From: Methanosarcinales archaeon
Lineage (GTDB): Archaea; Halobacteriota; UBA148; JAUWXC01
Direction: 5' to 3'
DNA length: 33,684 nucleotides
Assembly: GCA_026016205.1 (NCBI GenBank)
Contig: CP061209.1
Span: forward strand, 1-33,684
Part shown: positions 17,236 to 27,037 of the stretch, in pieces
Layout of the letters: every line of letters begins with the position of its first letter
How positions within the stretch are numbered: the stretch's first letter is position 1
Notes under the pieces: generated by a model
Told to the model about the DNA's origin: nothing
The model's database searches: none
Seen by the model: the letters and a program-made list of their open reading frames with translations, nothing else
Made by a program: the position numbers and the translations under genes

Positions 17236-17492
17236 AAATTGCATCAGGCGGCGTATGCAAGCCCGGCACCACACGTGTGAACAAGACTGGGGGATGGCGA
17301 ACATATCGACCTGTCTTCGACTATGACAAATGCATAAAATGCAAGTTGTGTGAACTATTGTGTCCTGAGAGTTCGGTGCTTCCAAGGGATGACGGGTTTT
17401 ACGAGTTTGACTACGATTTCTGTAAAGGATGCGGAATCTGTGCAAACGAATGCCCAAAACAGGCAATCAAGATGGTCCTGGAGGAGAAATAA
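17232..17492 (+). CDS. porD: Pyruvate:ferredoxin oxidoreductase delta subunit, 2[4Fe-4S]
   Basis: An 86-residue ferredoxin-like subunit. Two cluster motifs are present: [12 protein letters not shown] (about residues 34-45) and [12 protein letters not shown] (about 63-74). The N-terminal [15 protein letters not shown] is typical of PorD. It passes electrons between the TPP enzyme's clusters and free ferredoxin. Coupled by ATGA to porG and by TAATG to porA. Confidence 0.94.
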   Translation: MKIASGGVCKPGTTRVNKTGGWRTYRPVFDYDKCIKCKLCELLCPESSVLPRDDGFYEFDYDFCKGCGICANECPKQAIKMVLEEK

Positions 17493-18703
17493 TGGCGGCT
17501 CAAGAGGTCGATAAGAAGAAGATGGTGGTAGTTGAAGGGTCGTACGCGGTTGCGCATTCGGTCAAGGTATGCAAACCCAATGTAATATCAGCATACCCGA
17601 TTACTCCGCAGACACATATTGTAGAGAACCTCTCACAATTTATGGCAGATGGCGAGATGCCGGATTGTGAGTACATCAATGTCGAGTCCGAGTTCTCTGC
17701 ACTCTCGGCGCTTGTCGGTTCATCGGCAGTGGGTGCGAGGACATATTCAGCCACGACATCACAGGGACTTGAACTGATGCACGAGGTGCTGTTCAATGTT
17801 TCAGGTATGCGCCTGCCCGTTGTTATGACGATAGCAAACAGGGCAGTGAGCGCACCCATCAATATCTGGAACGACCACCAGGATTCGATATCTCAGAGGG
17901 ATACGGGCTGGATTCAATTGTATGCAGAGGATACGCAAGAAGCAGCAGATATGACTGCCCAGGCGTACAAGATTGCCGAAGATAAGGACGTTCTGCTGCC
18001 TGTGATGGTTTGCATGGACGGATACATCTTGTCCCATGTTTATGAACCGGTTGTATTGCTTGAACAGGATCTGGTGGACGAATACCTGCCTAGATTTGCG
18101 CCAGAGTTCATACTTGACCCCAAAAATCCAATGACATTCGGGGCATTTGCAGCCCCATCGACCTATACAGAGTTCAGATATCTACAGGAGCGGGCAATGG
18201 GTGTGGCTCTTAAAAAAATTGAGGATGCTGCAAACAAGTTCAATGAAATTTTTGGCAGATACCACGGCGGACTCATTGATGAGTACGAAACCGAGGATGC
18301 CGAAATCATAATTATGGCCATTGGGTCACTTATCGGCACAATCAAGGATGTTATTGATGCGCGCCGCAGCAAGGGCGAGAAGATCGGACTCTTGAAAATC
18401 AGGTCCTTCAGGCCGTTCCCGGTCGAGGCGATTCGAAAGGCTCTTAAGAATGCTAAAGTGATAGTCACGCTGGATAAGAACATATCAATCGGCCTAAACG
18501 AGGGCGCATTGTGTACCGAGACCAAGGCATGTCTGCACAATACGAATATCGATGTGCCGGTCATTGGATACACGGTCGGCCTCGGCGGACGGGACATACC
18601 CATCCGCACGATTGAAAATATAATTGATCAGGCCAAGGAAGTAATGAGTTCCGGTATTACTGTTGAGAGCCAGTTCACTGATTTGAGGGAGGATTTGATA
18701 TGA
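17492..18703 (+). CDS. porA: Pyruvate:ferredoxin oxidoreductase alpha subunit
   Basis: The 403-residue subunit binds the pyrimidine side of TPP and shapes the active site. [12 protein letters not shown] near residue 34 is the family signature, and [29 protein letters not shown] (in part) includes the conserved Glu and the TSQG loop. The pattern around [16 protein letters not shown] fits pyruvate rather than 2-oxoglutarate or branched-chain types. The start is ATG 17492, behind GGAGGAG and overlapping the porD stop; the longer frame to 17429 runs inside porD. Confidence 0.94.
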   Translation: MAAQEVDKKKMVVVEGSYAVAHSVKVCKPNVISAYPITPQTHIVENLSQFMADGEMPDCEYINVESEFSALSALVGSSAVGARTYSATTSQGLELMHEVLFNVSGMRLPVVMTIANRAVSAPINIWNDHQDSISQRDTGWIQLYAEDTQEAADMTAQAYKIAEDKDVLLPVMVCMDGYILSHVYEPVVLLEQDLVDEYLPRFAPEFILDPKNPMTFGAFAAPSTYTEFRYLQERAMGVALKKIEDAANKFNEIFGRYHGGLIDEYETEDAEIIIMAIGSLIGTIKDVIDARRSKGEKIGLLKIRSFRPFPVEAIRKALKNAKVIVTLDKNISIGLNEGALCTETKACLHNTNIDVPVIGYTVGLGGRDIPIRTIENIIDQAKEVMSSGITVESQFTDLREDLI

Positions 18704-19578
18704 AATCATTGTTGGCCCCTGGACATAGGGGATGCGCGGGATGCTGTGACGCAATGGCTGCGAAGTTCACATTGATGGCAGCGGGCGAGGACTGCATCGT
18801 GGTAAGCCCGACAGGATGCCTGGAAGTGATGACCACTCCGTATCCTGAATCCGCATGGGAAGTTCCATGGATTCATTCCCTGTTTGAAAATGCTGCTACT
18901 GTGGCATCCGGAATTGATGCAGGTCTGAAGGCACTGGGCAAAAAGAAGAATACGAAGATTATTGCAATAGGAGGAGACGGCGCCACAATCGATATCGGGA
19001 TGCGCTCCATCTCCGGTGCTTTTGAGCGCGGACATGACTTTACATATGTATGCATAGATAACGAAGCGTACATGAATACGGGTGTGCAGCGAAGCGGCGC
19101 CACACCATACGATGCATCGACGACCACAAGTCCGGCGGGAAGAGCATCATTCGGAAATCCGCGACCGAAAAAGAACATGCCTGCCATTATGGTTGCCCAT
19201 GGCTCACCATATGTCGCAACCGCATCTGTTGCATATCCAAGGGACGTAATCAAAAAGGTACGCAGGGCTATAGAGACAGTTGGACCCACTTACATCCAGA
19301 TACATGCACCCTGCCCGACCGGATGGGGTTTTAACTCCTCTAAGACCGTGGAGGTTGGAAGACTGGCAGTGGAGACCGCACTGTGGCCGATGTACGAGAT
19401 GGTTGATGGAAAGATTGAGACAGTGAAGAAAATCAAGAATCGCAAACCTGTTGAAGAATTCCTGAAGGTGCAGCGCAGGTTTAAACACCTGTTCAAAAAA
19501 GAAGGTGGCGCTACAGAAATTCAAAAGATACAAGAAATTGCGGATGTGAATGCAAAACAATTGGGATTGGATATGTGA
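18700..19578 (+). CDS. porB: Pyruvate:ferredoxin oxidoreductase beta subunit (TPP-binding)
   Basis: A 292-residue subunit that binds TPP diphosphate through [10 protein letters not shown] (about 87-96) and the later [12 protein letters not shown] segment, the usual GDG-N pair. CAGCC near residue 12, with later Cys residues, ligates the proximal [4Fe-4S] cluster. The C-terminal CPTGWGF stretch is characteristic of PorB. Its ATGA overlap with porA and TGATG overlap with purO show a tightly coupled operon. Confidence 0.94.
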   Translation: MKSLLAPGHRGCAGCCDAMAAKFTLMAAGEDCIVVSPTGCLEVMTTPYPESAWEVPWIHSLFENAATVASGIDAGLKALGKKKNTKIIAIGGDGATIDIGMRSISGAFERGHDFTYVCIDNEAYMNTGVQRSGATPYDASTTTSPAGRASFGNPRPKKNMPAIMVAHGSPYVATASVAYPRDVIKKVRRAIETVGPTYIQIHAPCPTGWGFNSSKTVEVGRLAVETALWPMYEMVDGKIETVKKIKNRKPVEEFLKVQRRFKHLFKKEGGATEIQKIQEIADVNAKQLGLDM

Positions 19579-20171
19579 TGTACGTTGGCAGGATGGTTGC
19601 AATAGGAAAGTCGAATGGCAAACTCTTTGTTGGATATCGTGTTTCTTCGCGCTCTTTTCCAAACAGGATGGCTGTGGCAAAGGATGACGTTGTGTCGATA
19701 ACGCCAAAGGACCCTGCAGACTTATCCAAAAGCCCCTATATTTCTTATAATTGTATTAGGGTAATTGGTGAAGGGGTAGTCGCCACAAACGGCTCTCATA
19801 CTGATGTCATAGCTGAAAAAATCCAGCAGGGATATCCGTCAAGAGATGCCCTCGCGTTAGGATTGCTCACGATGGACTATGAGAAGGATGCGTACAACAC
19901 GCCGAGAATTGCAGGAATAATCGATGCAACCGGTTTGGGGTACCTGGGCATCATTCAGGCAAGCGGAATGAACATTCGGGAGTTTAAGTTAAAAGACGAA
20001 GCATTCTTCGTCGCTACATACGAGAAGACCGATTTTGAAAAACTGGAGTTGCGCAACTCCACCGCACAGGATATCGCCAAATCCATGTACGAATTGAAAT
20101 TCGAGCACCCTGTATGCGCGGCTGCTGCTTTGTGGGATGGAGAATTTAATATTGGCGTGCATAATGGATAG
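19578..20171 (+). CDS. purO: IMP cyclohydrolase, archaeal type
   Basis: A 197-residue enzyme that closes the ring of formylated AICAR to give IMP, the last step of purine synthesis. [10 protein letters not shown] followed by RVSSRSFPNR is the PurO signature, and the ending GVHNG is also typical. It is unrelated to the bacterial PurH fold. The start is ATG 19578, overlapping the porB stop (TGATG). A place at the end of the por operon is unusual functionally; the coupling suggests steady joint expression. Confidence 0.92.
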   Translation: MYVGRMVAIGKSNGKLFVGYRVSSRSFPNRMAVAKDDVVSITPKDPADLSKSPYISYNCIRVIGEGVVATNGSHTDVIAEKIQQGYPSRDALALGLLTMDYEKDAYNTPRIAGIIDATGLGYLGIIQASGMNIREFKLKDEAFFVATYEKTDFEKLELRNSTAQDIAKSMYELKFEHPVCAAAALWDGEFNIGVHNG

Positions 20172-20203
20172 ACTTATTAGACAAAACCAAGCAAGTTAAA
20201 ATC

Positions 20204-21487
20204 ATGCATGACATGGTTTTAATCGTATCCTATTTTTCCTTCCTGCTTGGATTCGGGGTTTTAGTCGCAAACATGATGAAAAAGATTAGAATCCCCGATA
20301 CCGTCTTTCTGCTCTTGATTGGACTGGCTTGTGGTCCCACCATATGGAAGAATCCTGCTGTTGTGCAACATATCCAACTTACCATCGTTGACGTGGATGC
20401 CATGTCTGTCGTGCCCGATTTTCTCAGGACGCTCGCCTTGGTTTTAATCGTCTTTACGGGTGCCTTCAACCTACGATTCAGCGAACTCAAAAAAGTCTCA
20501 GATGTCTCCATAAAACTTGCATTTCTGGTGGTGATCCTGAACACCATCGTTCTCGGAATCATTGCAAAGTTCATATTCAGTCTTGGCATAGTTCCAGCGC
20601 TTCTAATCGGCGCGATAATAAGTGGAACCGACGTCAGCGTCGTCGTCACCTTTGAGGACGTGTTGAAAAAACATGCCAACATTCTCACAACCCTAAAAAT
20701 GGAGTCGATAATCAACAGTCCTTTGTCCGTACTCATACCTTTCCTTTTCCTGGATTTCTTAAGATCGGCACCCGGTGCAGTATTAGAGCCAGGCATCTAC
20801 ATCTCAAAGTTCTGGCTGATGATCGCTGCTGGCGTGGGTGGCGGAATTGTTATAGGCCTTGCGGTGACCAAGATTTTGGACAGGATGCTGAAGGAGTACA
20901 CACCCCTCCTCATATTCTCCCTTGCACTTTTGACCTATGGATTGGTGGAAGCCGTCGGTGGCTCTGGAATGCTCGCAGCCGCTGTTTCTGGATGCATAAT
21001 TGGGAATACGGCATTCGCTCACAAGAAGGCAGCAAAGGAGTTTCACAGCGAGATTTCCGATATGCTGAGAATTGCCATTTATACTCTTCTGGGGGCGCAG
21101 GTATTTCTGGATTTAAATCCAATGTTGATACTGGCTGAGATTCTCTTCGTGCTCTTCGTGTTTGCCGTCCGCCCCATATTCGTTACATTTCTGATTGGGG
21201 ATATAGAAGCGGATTATGAAGGCATGACACTCCTCAAATGGGTTGCACCAAGAGGAATTTCAGCTGCGGCAATGGCCCCCATCGTGGCAATAGCCCTGGG
21301 AGACCAGCGCATAATGAACGTCGTGTTCATGGTAATCTTCTTCTCCGTGCTCTTCAGCACCATCACGGCACATCTTGTGAGTACCGAGAAAGTGTTGATA
21401 ATTAGGGATAAGATAATAGACACTCGGTCAATGCTAAAAGAGAGGCTTGAAAAACCAGAAGAAGGGGGTGAAGATGAAATTCAATGA
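20204..21487 (+). CDS. Na+/H+ antiporter, CPA1-like
   Basis: A 427-residue protein with about 12 membrane helices. LLIGLACGPTIWKN in helix 2 and LIGAIISGTDVSVVVTFEDVL, with the Thr-Asp pair of the ion site, fit the NhaP/KefB-like cation:proton antiporter superfamily. The stretch WVAPRGISAAAMAPIVA is a CPA1 (NhaP) mark, with the conserved PRG arginine. It ends in a charged cytoplasmic tail (EKPEEGGEDEIQ). It probably exchanges Na+ for H+ to support pH and ion balance. It overlaps pyrF by 14 bases in another frame. Confidence 0.88.
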   Translation: MHDMVLIVSYFSFLLGFGVLVANMMKKIRIPDTVFLLLIGLACGPTIWKNPAVVQHIQLTIVDVDAMSVVPDFLRTLALVLIVFTGAFNLRFSELKKVSDVSIKLAFLVVILNTIVLGIIAKFIFSLGIVPALLIGAIISGTDVSVVVTFEDVLKKHANILTTLKMESIINSPLSVLIPFLFLDFLRSAPGAVLEPGIYISKFWLMIAAGVGGGIVIGLAVTKILDRMLKEYTPLLIFSLALLTYGLVEAVGGSGMLAAAVSGCIIGNTAFAHKKAAKEFHSEISDMLRIAIYTLLGAQVFLDLNPMLILAEILFVLFVFAVRPIFVTFLIGDIEADYEGMTLLKWVAPRGISAAAMAPIVAIALGDQRIMNVVFMVIFFSVLFSTITAHLVSTEKVLIIRDKIIDTRSMLKERLEKPEEGGEDEIQ

Positions 21488-22283
21488 TAAATTGAGTACT
21501 GCGTCGAAGAAGAATGAGAGCCTACTATGCGTGGGACTCGATCCCGATGTTGAGAAGATGCCATCCATTCTGCGTAGCACTGACGACCCCGTCTTCGAGT
21601 TCAACAGACGAATCATTGATGCGACCAAGGATTTAGTAATAGCATATAAGCCAAATCTCGCGTTTTACGAGGCCATGGGCTTGGATGGCTTGAAATCCCT
21701 GATGAAAACCATCGAGTACATCCCGAACGACATTCCAGTCATCGGCGATGCTAAAAAGGGGGACATAGGCCATTCTGCAAAGGCCTATGCAAGCGCCATG
21801 TTCGATGTGTTGGGTTTTGATGCGGTGACAGTCAACCCGTATCTGGGTGCTGACTCCATCACACCGTTTTTGGATTATGAGGACAAGGGCGTGTTCGTGT
21901 TGTGCCGAACTTCCAATCCCAGTGCAAGGGATTTTCAGAATCTCGGTTCCAAGCCGTTATATCAAATCGTGGCAGAAAGCGTGGTAAAATGGAACGTGCA
22001 CAAGAACTGTGGATTGGTGATCGGTGCCACCTGCCCGAATGAGTTGATGGAGATACGAACGCTTGTGGGCGAAGATATGTGGATTTTAATACCTGGCATA
22101 GGAGCACAGGGCGGCGACTTGAGGGCTGCGGTGAAGTCAGGCACCAATTCGCGCGGCGAGCGTGCAATCATTTCCTCCTCCAGAAGCATTCTCTATGCTG
22201 GGGTGAAAGACGATTTTGACAAAAAGGCAAGAGAGGTTGCACTTGCATTACGAGACCAAATAAACCTGTTCAGGCAGGACTAG
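21474..22283 (+). CDS. pyrF: Orotidine-5'-phosphate decarboxylase, type 2
   Basis: A 269-residue enzyme converting OMP to UMP, the last step of pyrimidine synthesis. LCVGLDPDVEKMP, YKPNLAFYEA, the catalytic DAKKGDIGHSAKAYA stretch (Asp-Lys-Asp) and the phosphate-binding end around SSRSILYA are clear. Length and motifs fit the longer type 2 family, not the short (about 220-residue) form many methanogens use. The start is ATG 21474 behind GGGGGTGA, within the end of the antiporter gene. Its stop shares CTAG with the stop of the converging gene. Confidence 0.93.
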   Translation: MKFNDKLSTASKKNESLLCVGLDPDVEKMPSILRSTDDPVFEFNRRIIDATKDLVIAYKPNLAFYEAMGLDGLKSLMKTIEYIPNDIPVIGDAKKGDIGHSAKAYASAMFDVLGFDAVTVNPYLGADSITPFLDYEDKGVFVLCRTSNPSARDFQNLGSKPLYQIVAESVVKWNVHKNCGLVIGATCPNELMEIRTLVGEDMWILIPGIGAQGGDLRAAVKSGTNSRGERAIISSSRSILYAGVKDDFDKKAREVALALRDQINLFRQD

Positions 22284-22771
22284 ATTTTTGTCACGTGATT
22301 CAATTTCTTGGTGAGTGGCGCAGGTCGTTGGTCCAGTGCTACTTTATCTCGCACGATTTTGCTCCCCCTCTTCACGGCCTTTATGATTAACATATCGCCA
22401 AAAAGTGGCGTTATGTCTCCTAATACTGAGTTTGATTTGAGCGACGCTATCTCGAATCCATGGGTGTAAAGGAGATTTTTCAACCTAGAAATGGATATTT
22501 TAGGGATCGAGAAGACCAATGCCCCCATGTCGTTGAGTACCCTGTAGCATTCTATTAGGAGTGAATCAGCACCAAGTTCGCTCAACCGCGATATGCACAC
22601 CACATCGAATGCTGCGTTATCAAAGGGAATGTTTCCATCAAAATGCTCTATGAATGTGACATTGTTGCCCCTATCATGGAGCATGGGTATGATATCATCA
22701 GAGCCCATGCATAGGACTTCTTTTCCGCTCCCAACCAGCTCCAACATTTTTCTGATGTGCTTGGCGGTCAT
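22280..22771 (-). CDS. Methyltransferase-like protein (SAM-type fold), diverged
   Basis: A 163-residue protein. KEVLCMGSDDIIPMLHDRGNNVTFIE resembles motif I and the acidic end of strand 2 in class I SAM methyltransferases. FDNAAFDVVCISRL and ECYRVLNDMGALVFSIPK match the post-motif regions of Methyltransf_11-type folds. The glycine motif is weak, so it may bind SAM poorly or not at all. It follows thrC by 27 bases on the same strand, so it is probably co-transcribed with alaS-thrC. Substrate unknown. Confidence 0.65.
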   Translation of the reverse strand: MTAKHIRKMLELVGSGKEVLCMGSDDIIPMLHDRGNNVTFIEHFDGNIPFDNAAFDVVCISRLSELGADSLLIECYRVLNDMGALVFSIPKISISRLKNLLYTHGFEIASLKSNSVLGDITPLFGDMLIIKAVKRGSKIVRDKVALDQRPAPLTKKLNHVTKI

Positions 22772-22798
22772 TCAAACCCCCTTTCAATGCCCCACTTT

Positions 22799-24010
22799 TT
22801 ATCTGGCACCAGAAAGCACGGCGCGTATCGCTTTTATATTAGCCTCTACCTCGATGGGTTTATCGCAAACCCTCATCACTTCTTCCGGGTCTTTGAGGAG
22901 ATGTCCTGTGGTGACGCACACGATGCGCTCGTCTTTATCAATAGTGCCCTGCTCGATCAGTTTTCTCAGCCCGGCGACAGAGGCAGCGCTCGCAGGCTCA
23001 ACGCCTATACCCTCCAGCCTGGCAAGGTCTTTCTGCGCTTGGACAATCTCATCATCGGATACGATTTCCGCTACCCCTCCAGAGTTGCGAATAGCCCTCA
23101 GCGCCTTTGGCGCATTCACAGGGTCCCCAATCCTAATGGCCGTGGCAACGGTTTCAGGTTTTGATACCGGAACAATCTCTTTTGCATCTTTTTTAAACGC
23201 GTCAACAATCGGGGCTGCCTTTTCCGCCTGTATCCCAGTCATCTTTGGGATTTCGTCTATGATGTCAAGCCTCTGAAATTCGACAAAACCCTTGTAAATG
23301 GCAGAGATATTGCCTGCGTTCCCGACAGGCAGAATGACCATATCTGGCGTTTCCCATCCCAACTGGTCCACAATTTCAAAGCCAATCGTCTTCTGCCCTT
23401 CCAGGCGGAACGGGTTTATCGAGTTTAGCAGGTAAAACTCGCTGCTATTGCACAGCTCCTGCACCAGTTGGAATGCCTCATCGAAATTGCCCTTGATGCT
23501 GATGACCTTGGCGCCGTGCATTATCGCCTGTGCAAGCTTGCCCATTGCCACCTTGCCAGCAGGCAGCAATACGACAGCAGTTATTCCGGCTTTTGCCGCA
23601 TATATTGCCAAGGAAGCAGATGTATTGCCGGTAGAGGCACATGCTACCATTTTCATTCCCACTTCAAGCGCTTTGGACACGCCGACTGTCATGCCCCTGT
23701 CCTTGAATGAACCCGTGGGGTTAAGGCCCTCATGCTTCACGTATAATTCCCTACTGCCAATCTGCTTTGCCAGTCTGTCGCATTTATACAGTGGGGTGCC
23801 GCCCTCGTTTATCGATATTATCCTTCCTTCTATCGGCAGAAGTGGTTTGTACTTCCAAACAGAGGGGCTTTGTGTTAACTTTTCAGGGCGAAAATCAATC
23901 TTGGAATAATCATAGGTGACATCCAAAAGCCCACTGCACTTTGGGCACCTGTAAATGATTTCCGAGTCTGGGTACGTTGCCTTGCACTCTATACATTCCA
24001 GATGTACCAT
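22799..24010 (-). CDS. thrC: Threonine synthase
   Basis: A 403-residue PLP enzyme that makes threonine from O-phosphohomoserine. The N-terminus has a zinc-ribbon-like pair (Cys7, Cys10, Cys22, Cys25), as in archaeal forms. NPTGSFKDRGM holds the Schiff-base lysine. CASTGNTSASLA binds the cofactor phosphate, and LPVGNAGNISAIYKGF fits the family. Length is normal. The ATG directly abuts the stop of alaS, so the two are one transcript. Other fold-type II PLP enzymes are less likely given the zinc-ribbon start. Confidence 0.93.
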   Translation of the reverse strand: MVHLECIECKATYPDSEIIYRCPKCSGLLDVTYDYSKIDFRPEKLTQSPSVWKYKPLLPIEGRIISINEGGTPLYKCDRLAKQIGSRELYVKHEGLNPTGSFKDRGMTVGVSKALEVGMKMVACASTGNTSASLAIYAAKAGITAVVLLPAGKVAMGKLAQAIMHGAKVISIKGNFDEAFQLVQELCNSSEFYLLNSINPFRLEGQKTIGFEIVDQLGWETPDMVILPVGNAGNISAIYKGFVEFQRLDIIDEIPKMTGIQAEKAAPIVDAFKKDAKEIVPVSKPETVATAIRIGDPVNAPKALRAIRNSGGVAEIVSDDEIVQAQKDLARLEGIGVEPASAASVAGLRKLIEQGTIDKDERIVCVTTGHLLKDPEEVMRVCDKPIEVEANIKAIRAVLSGAR

Positions 24011-26740
24011 CTATCTCCCCTTCTGCTGATTCTTAATCAATTCAATCCCTTTTTTCAGCGCTTCATCTAACTTTTCTGCTTTTGGACCGCCGCCCTGCGC
24101 CAGGTTGGGCTTTCCGCCCCCTCCACCGCCCACAATCTTGGACAGCTCGCTGGTGATTGCACCGGCACTAACGCCCTGCTTGACCGCGTCCGGCCCTGCT
24201 GAAACCACTATCTTAGCACCGTCTTTGTGCGCTCCGAGAATCGCAACTATATCCTCCTTTGCCAGCAGCGACGCCATCTTTATCAGCTCCTTTATGTCGG
24301 CATCTGGCACTTGCTTCGAAATGACCCTGACATTGCCCACTTTAACCGCCTCGCTCACAATGCCAACTCTTGCCTTTGCCAAGTCTTCTTTCAGCCTAAC
24401 ATTCTCTTTCTTGAGCGCCTTCCACTCTTCAAAGAACTTCTTCGCCGTTCTTGGGAGGTCATCTTGCGAAACTCCCCATAACTCGGCTAACTCCTTTAAA
24501 ATCCTTGCCTGGCGCTGTATTTCCTTCATTGCATTATCCCCGACGACGAATTCCAATCGCACAACACCATCCTGTATTCTCTCCGAGTTGATAATCTTAA
24601 TTAATCCAACCTGCGATGTGTTTTTTACGTGCGTACCTCCACATGCCTCAACATCATAATCGCCTATGGCAACGATTCTCAACCTTTTTCCAGGGACAGC
24701 GCCACCCTGGTATATCCTCATCGAATATTTTTCCTCTGCTTTATCCCTTGGCATTTCTTTGATATGAACTGGTATGCCTCTCTCAACAAGTTCATTTGCC
24801 GCCCTTTCTATCTCCTGTATTTGATTGAAATCAAGCGATTTATAATGTGTTATGTCGAGCCTCGCCTTTTCCACGGTCTTCTCTGCGCCTGCCTGCCATA
24901 CATGCTCTCCAAGGACCTTTCTTGCAGCGTAATTGATGATGTGCGTGGCCGTGTGATGCTCTGACAGGATTTTCCTTCGCTTTGCATCTATGACGCCCTT
25001 GGCTCGGTCTTCTTTGACTGGTTTCTCGGTTGTATGTATAACGGCTCCATTTTCCTTGATAACATCTACTACTTTTACTCCGTTTATTGTGCCGGTATCG
25101 TGCGCCTGCCCCCCGCTTGTTGGGTAGAATAGCGTTCGGTCAAGCACAATCTCCTTTGGGCCAAATTTCTTTATAACCCTTGCCGTGAATTGCGTAGCCT
25201 CGGGATTTTCATAAAATAACAGTTTTGTTTTCGGTATATGCTCAACATCATGCTTTGGTCTTTCAACCTTGGTACGCTTCTCATGGCGTGCCTGTACCCT
25301 GGAATAAAAGTCATCTGGGATATTGATAGACGGATCAATTTCTGCCACCATCTCTGGGGTTATTCCCTGCGAGTCGTATACTTCCACTAATTTTTTAGTA
25401 TCAACAGCCTCGCCCCTATCTACCATTCTCTGGACTATGCCTTTGCACTTCCTCTTCGTTTCGTTATATCTCTCTTTCTCAATCGCCAGAATATCAAAAA
25501 GACCGCCATAGTCTCTTAACTCGGTAAACCACGAGCCAAACTCATCGATATGTATTTCGAATAAATGCTCCAACTCGACGTCAAATTCGTACTCGTCGAT
25601 TAATGACCAACATCGCCTCAAAATGCCTCTTAGATTATATCCTCCGCCTACATTGCTGGGCAATGCACCATCATGAATCGCCACTAAAAGAGTCCTGGTA
25701 TGGTCTGCCAGGGCATAGAGCGCCCGCCTTCGGTACACCTCATCTTTGAGCGCAGATACTTCGACACCAACCTGAGATGCTACTTTCTTCCACACAGGTC
25801 CTGTGCTCTCTATCTCGTCGATGTTTAGCAGACCTGCGTACTTAGCAAATTCGCTCCATAATCCCCCCGACTCCTTTGGCGCAGTACCACTCTGCTTATA
25901 CAGGTACTTCATAACTTTAGGAAATACGGTATCATAGGACATGGGCGCCCCCTGCGAAAACCACGACCATCTCTCCAATCCAGCGCCCATATCAATAACT
26001 TTTGTTTTTAGTTCGCGATAAGAACCGTCTGGCAGCGATTGGTACTGGATGTAAACCTGATTGCCCAATTCAAGACCCCTTGAAAAGAATTCTATGCATG
26101 GGCCAAAGTTGCCGCCTCCTGCCCACACCTCTTCATGAAAAAAAAGCTCATTACTTGGAATTCCCAGTCCTTTGGTAAGGAATTCATAGATTTGGGTGAT
26201 GCCCTCTTCCTTGAAGTATACATATTTTGTCGGTGTATTGAATACATGCTGGCCCGCCATTATGAAGCCAGTATAATGTCTACCGGTAATGCCCACGCTA
26301 TCGGTATCCTGAAATCTCAGGCAGAACTGAGGTTCAATTACTGCATCCGCAGGCGGCTCCACCTCGCCGGAAACGACATACGGCTGAAAGTCATTTATGC
26401 CAGCGGTCACAAAATAAAGAGCATCATACCACCTGCATACAACGGGATATCTGTCTAAGGGCACATACTTCCATTTCTTGAAAGTCTTAACGTATACGTC
26501 CCACGCCTCTTTGTAGCCAAACTTCTTCTTTGTGATAGGTTGGTCGATGAACCTGTACCCTCCGCTGCATGCTGGCTCATCACAGAACTCTCTTGGTTCT
26601 ACGCTCCAGAATCCATTGCCGCACTTCTTGCATATGCTTCTGGAAAAGCCAAGTGACTTCAACGTCTCTACTGGGTAGAATTTATCATAATTCTGTGAGA
26701 AGTTGGACTTTATCCTCTTCTTGAGCTCTTTATCGTTCAT
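24011..26740 (-). CDS. alaS: Alanyl-tRNA synthetase, archaeal type
   Basis: A 909-residue enzyme that charges tRNA-Ala. The N-terminal Cys cluster (CKKCGNGFWSVEPREFC, then CSGG) is the archaeal AlaRS-specific extension. Next come the class II catalytic core (FHEEVWAGGGNFGPCIEFF), the editing domain with HHTATH and CGGTH zinc ligands, which removes Ser/Gly from tRNA-Ala, and the C-terminal DHHA1-like part ending in a glycine-rich GGGGGGKPNLAQGGG. Length is that of the family. It is the first gene of alaS-thrC-methyltransferase. No strong ribosome site is seen, so a leaderless start is possible. Confidence 0.95.
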   Translation of the reverse strand: MNDKELKKRIKSNFSQNYDKFYPVETLKSLGFSRSICKKCGNGFWSVEPREFCDEPACSGGYRFIDQPITKKKFGYKEAWDVYVKTFKKWKYVPLDRYPVVCRWYDALYFVTAGINDFQPYVVSGEVEPPADAVIEPQFCLRFQDTDSVGITGRHYTGFIMAGQHVFNTPTKYVYFKEEGITQIYEFLTKGLGIPSNELFFHEEVWAGGGNFGPCIEFFSRGLELGNQVYIQYQSLPDGSYRELKTKVIDMGAGLERWSWFSQGAPMSYDTVFPKVMKYLYKQSGTAPKESGGLWSEFAKYAGLLNIDEIESTGPVWKKVASQVGVEVSALKDEVYRRRALYALADHTRTLLVAIHDGALPSNVGGGYNLRGILRRCWSLIDEYEFDVELEHLFEIHIDEFGSWFTELRDYGGLFDILAIEKERYNETKRKCKGIVQRMVDRGEAVDTKKLVEVYDSQGITPEMVAEIDPSINIPDDFYSRVQARHEKRTKVERPKHDVEHIPKTKLLFYENPEATQFTARVIKKFGPKEIVLDRTLFYPTSGGQAHDTGTINGVKVVDVIKENGAVIHTTEKPVKEDRAKGVIDAKRRKILSEHHTATHIINYAARKVLGEHVWQAGAEKTVEKARLDITHYKSLDFNQIQEIERAANELVERGIPVHIKEMPRDKAEEKYSMRIYQGGAVPGKRLRIVAIGDYDVEACGGTHVKNTSQVGLIKIINSERIQDGVVRLEFVVGDNAMKEIQRQARILKELAELWGVSQDDLPRTAKKFFEEWKALKKENVRLKEDLAKARVGIVSEAVKVGNVRVISKQVPDADIKELIKMASLLAKEDIVAILGAHKDGAKIVVSAGPDAVKQGVSAGAITSELSKIVGGGGGGKPNLAQGGGPKAEKLDEALKKGIELIKNQQKGR

Positions 26741-26804
26741 CCAGTGTAGTTATGTGCTTATCTTCAAAAAGGTATTTGTCGCATGGCGAACAAATAACAA
26801 CAGC

Positions 26805-27035
26805 ATGCCAGGGGATAAGAGCGAAATTGAGGGCGAAGAAGTAAGGTGGGAGAGAGCGGACCAGGCAATTGACAGGATACATAAAGAGGTTGAAGTAGAA
26901 TACGGTCCGGTCTATATGTCCAAGCATATGCGCGATGAGTTTATCGAGCAGTACAGGGAACTTAAAAAAGAGTACGATGCAGAGCTGGCAGAAGATGAGA
27001 TAAAAAGACGGTTAAAAATGCTGACGAAAGAATGA
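26805..27035 (+). CDS. Small charged helical protein, hypothetical
   Basis: A 76-residue protein, very rich in Glu, Lys and Arg and probably all helical. RADQAIDRIHKEVEVEYGPVYMSKHMRDEFIEQYRELKKEY (in part) is the core. I start at ATG 26805; the frame upstream to 26703 reads like non-coding sequence inside the alaS start. There is no ribosome site, suggesting a leaderless mRNA. It diverges from alaS. No family recognised; compact helical proteins of this kind are common and poorly known in archaea. Confidence 0.65.
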   Translation: MPGDKSEIEGEEVRWERADQAIDRIHKEVEVEYGPVYMSKHMRDEFIEQYRELKKEYDAELAEDEIKRRLKMLTKE

Positions 27036-27037
27036 AC

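Noticed and set aside
16579-17466. 295-codon minus-strand frame over porG/porD
   Set aside because: Antisense to well-conserved por genes; no recognisable domain.
22593-23276. 227-codon + strand frame over thrC and the methyltransferase-like gene
   Set aside because: Antisense shadow of clear minus-strand coding sequence.
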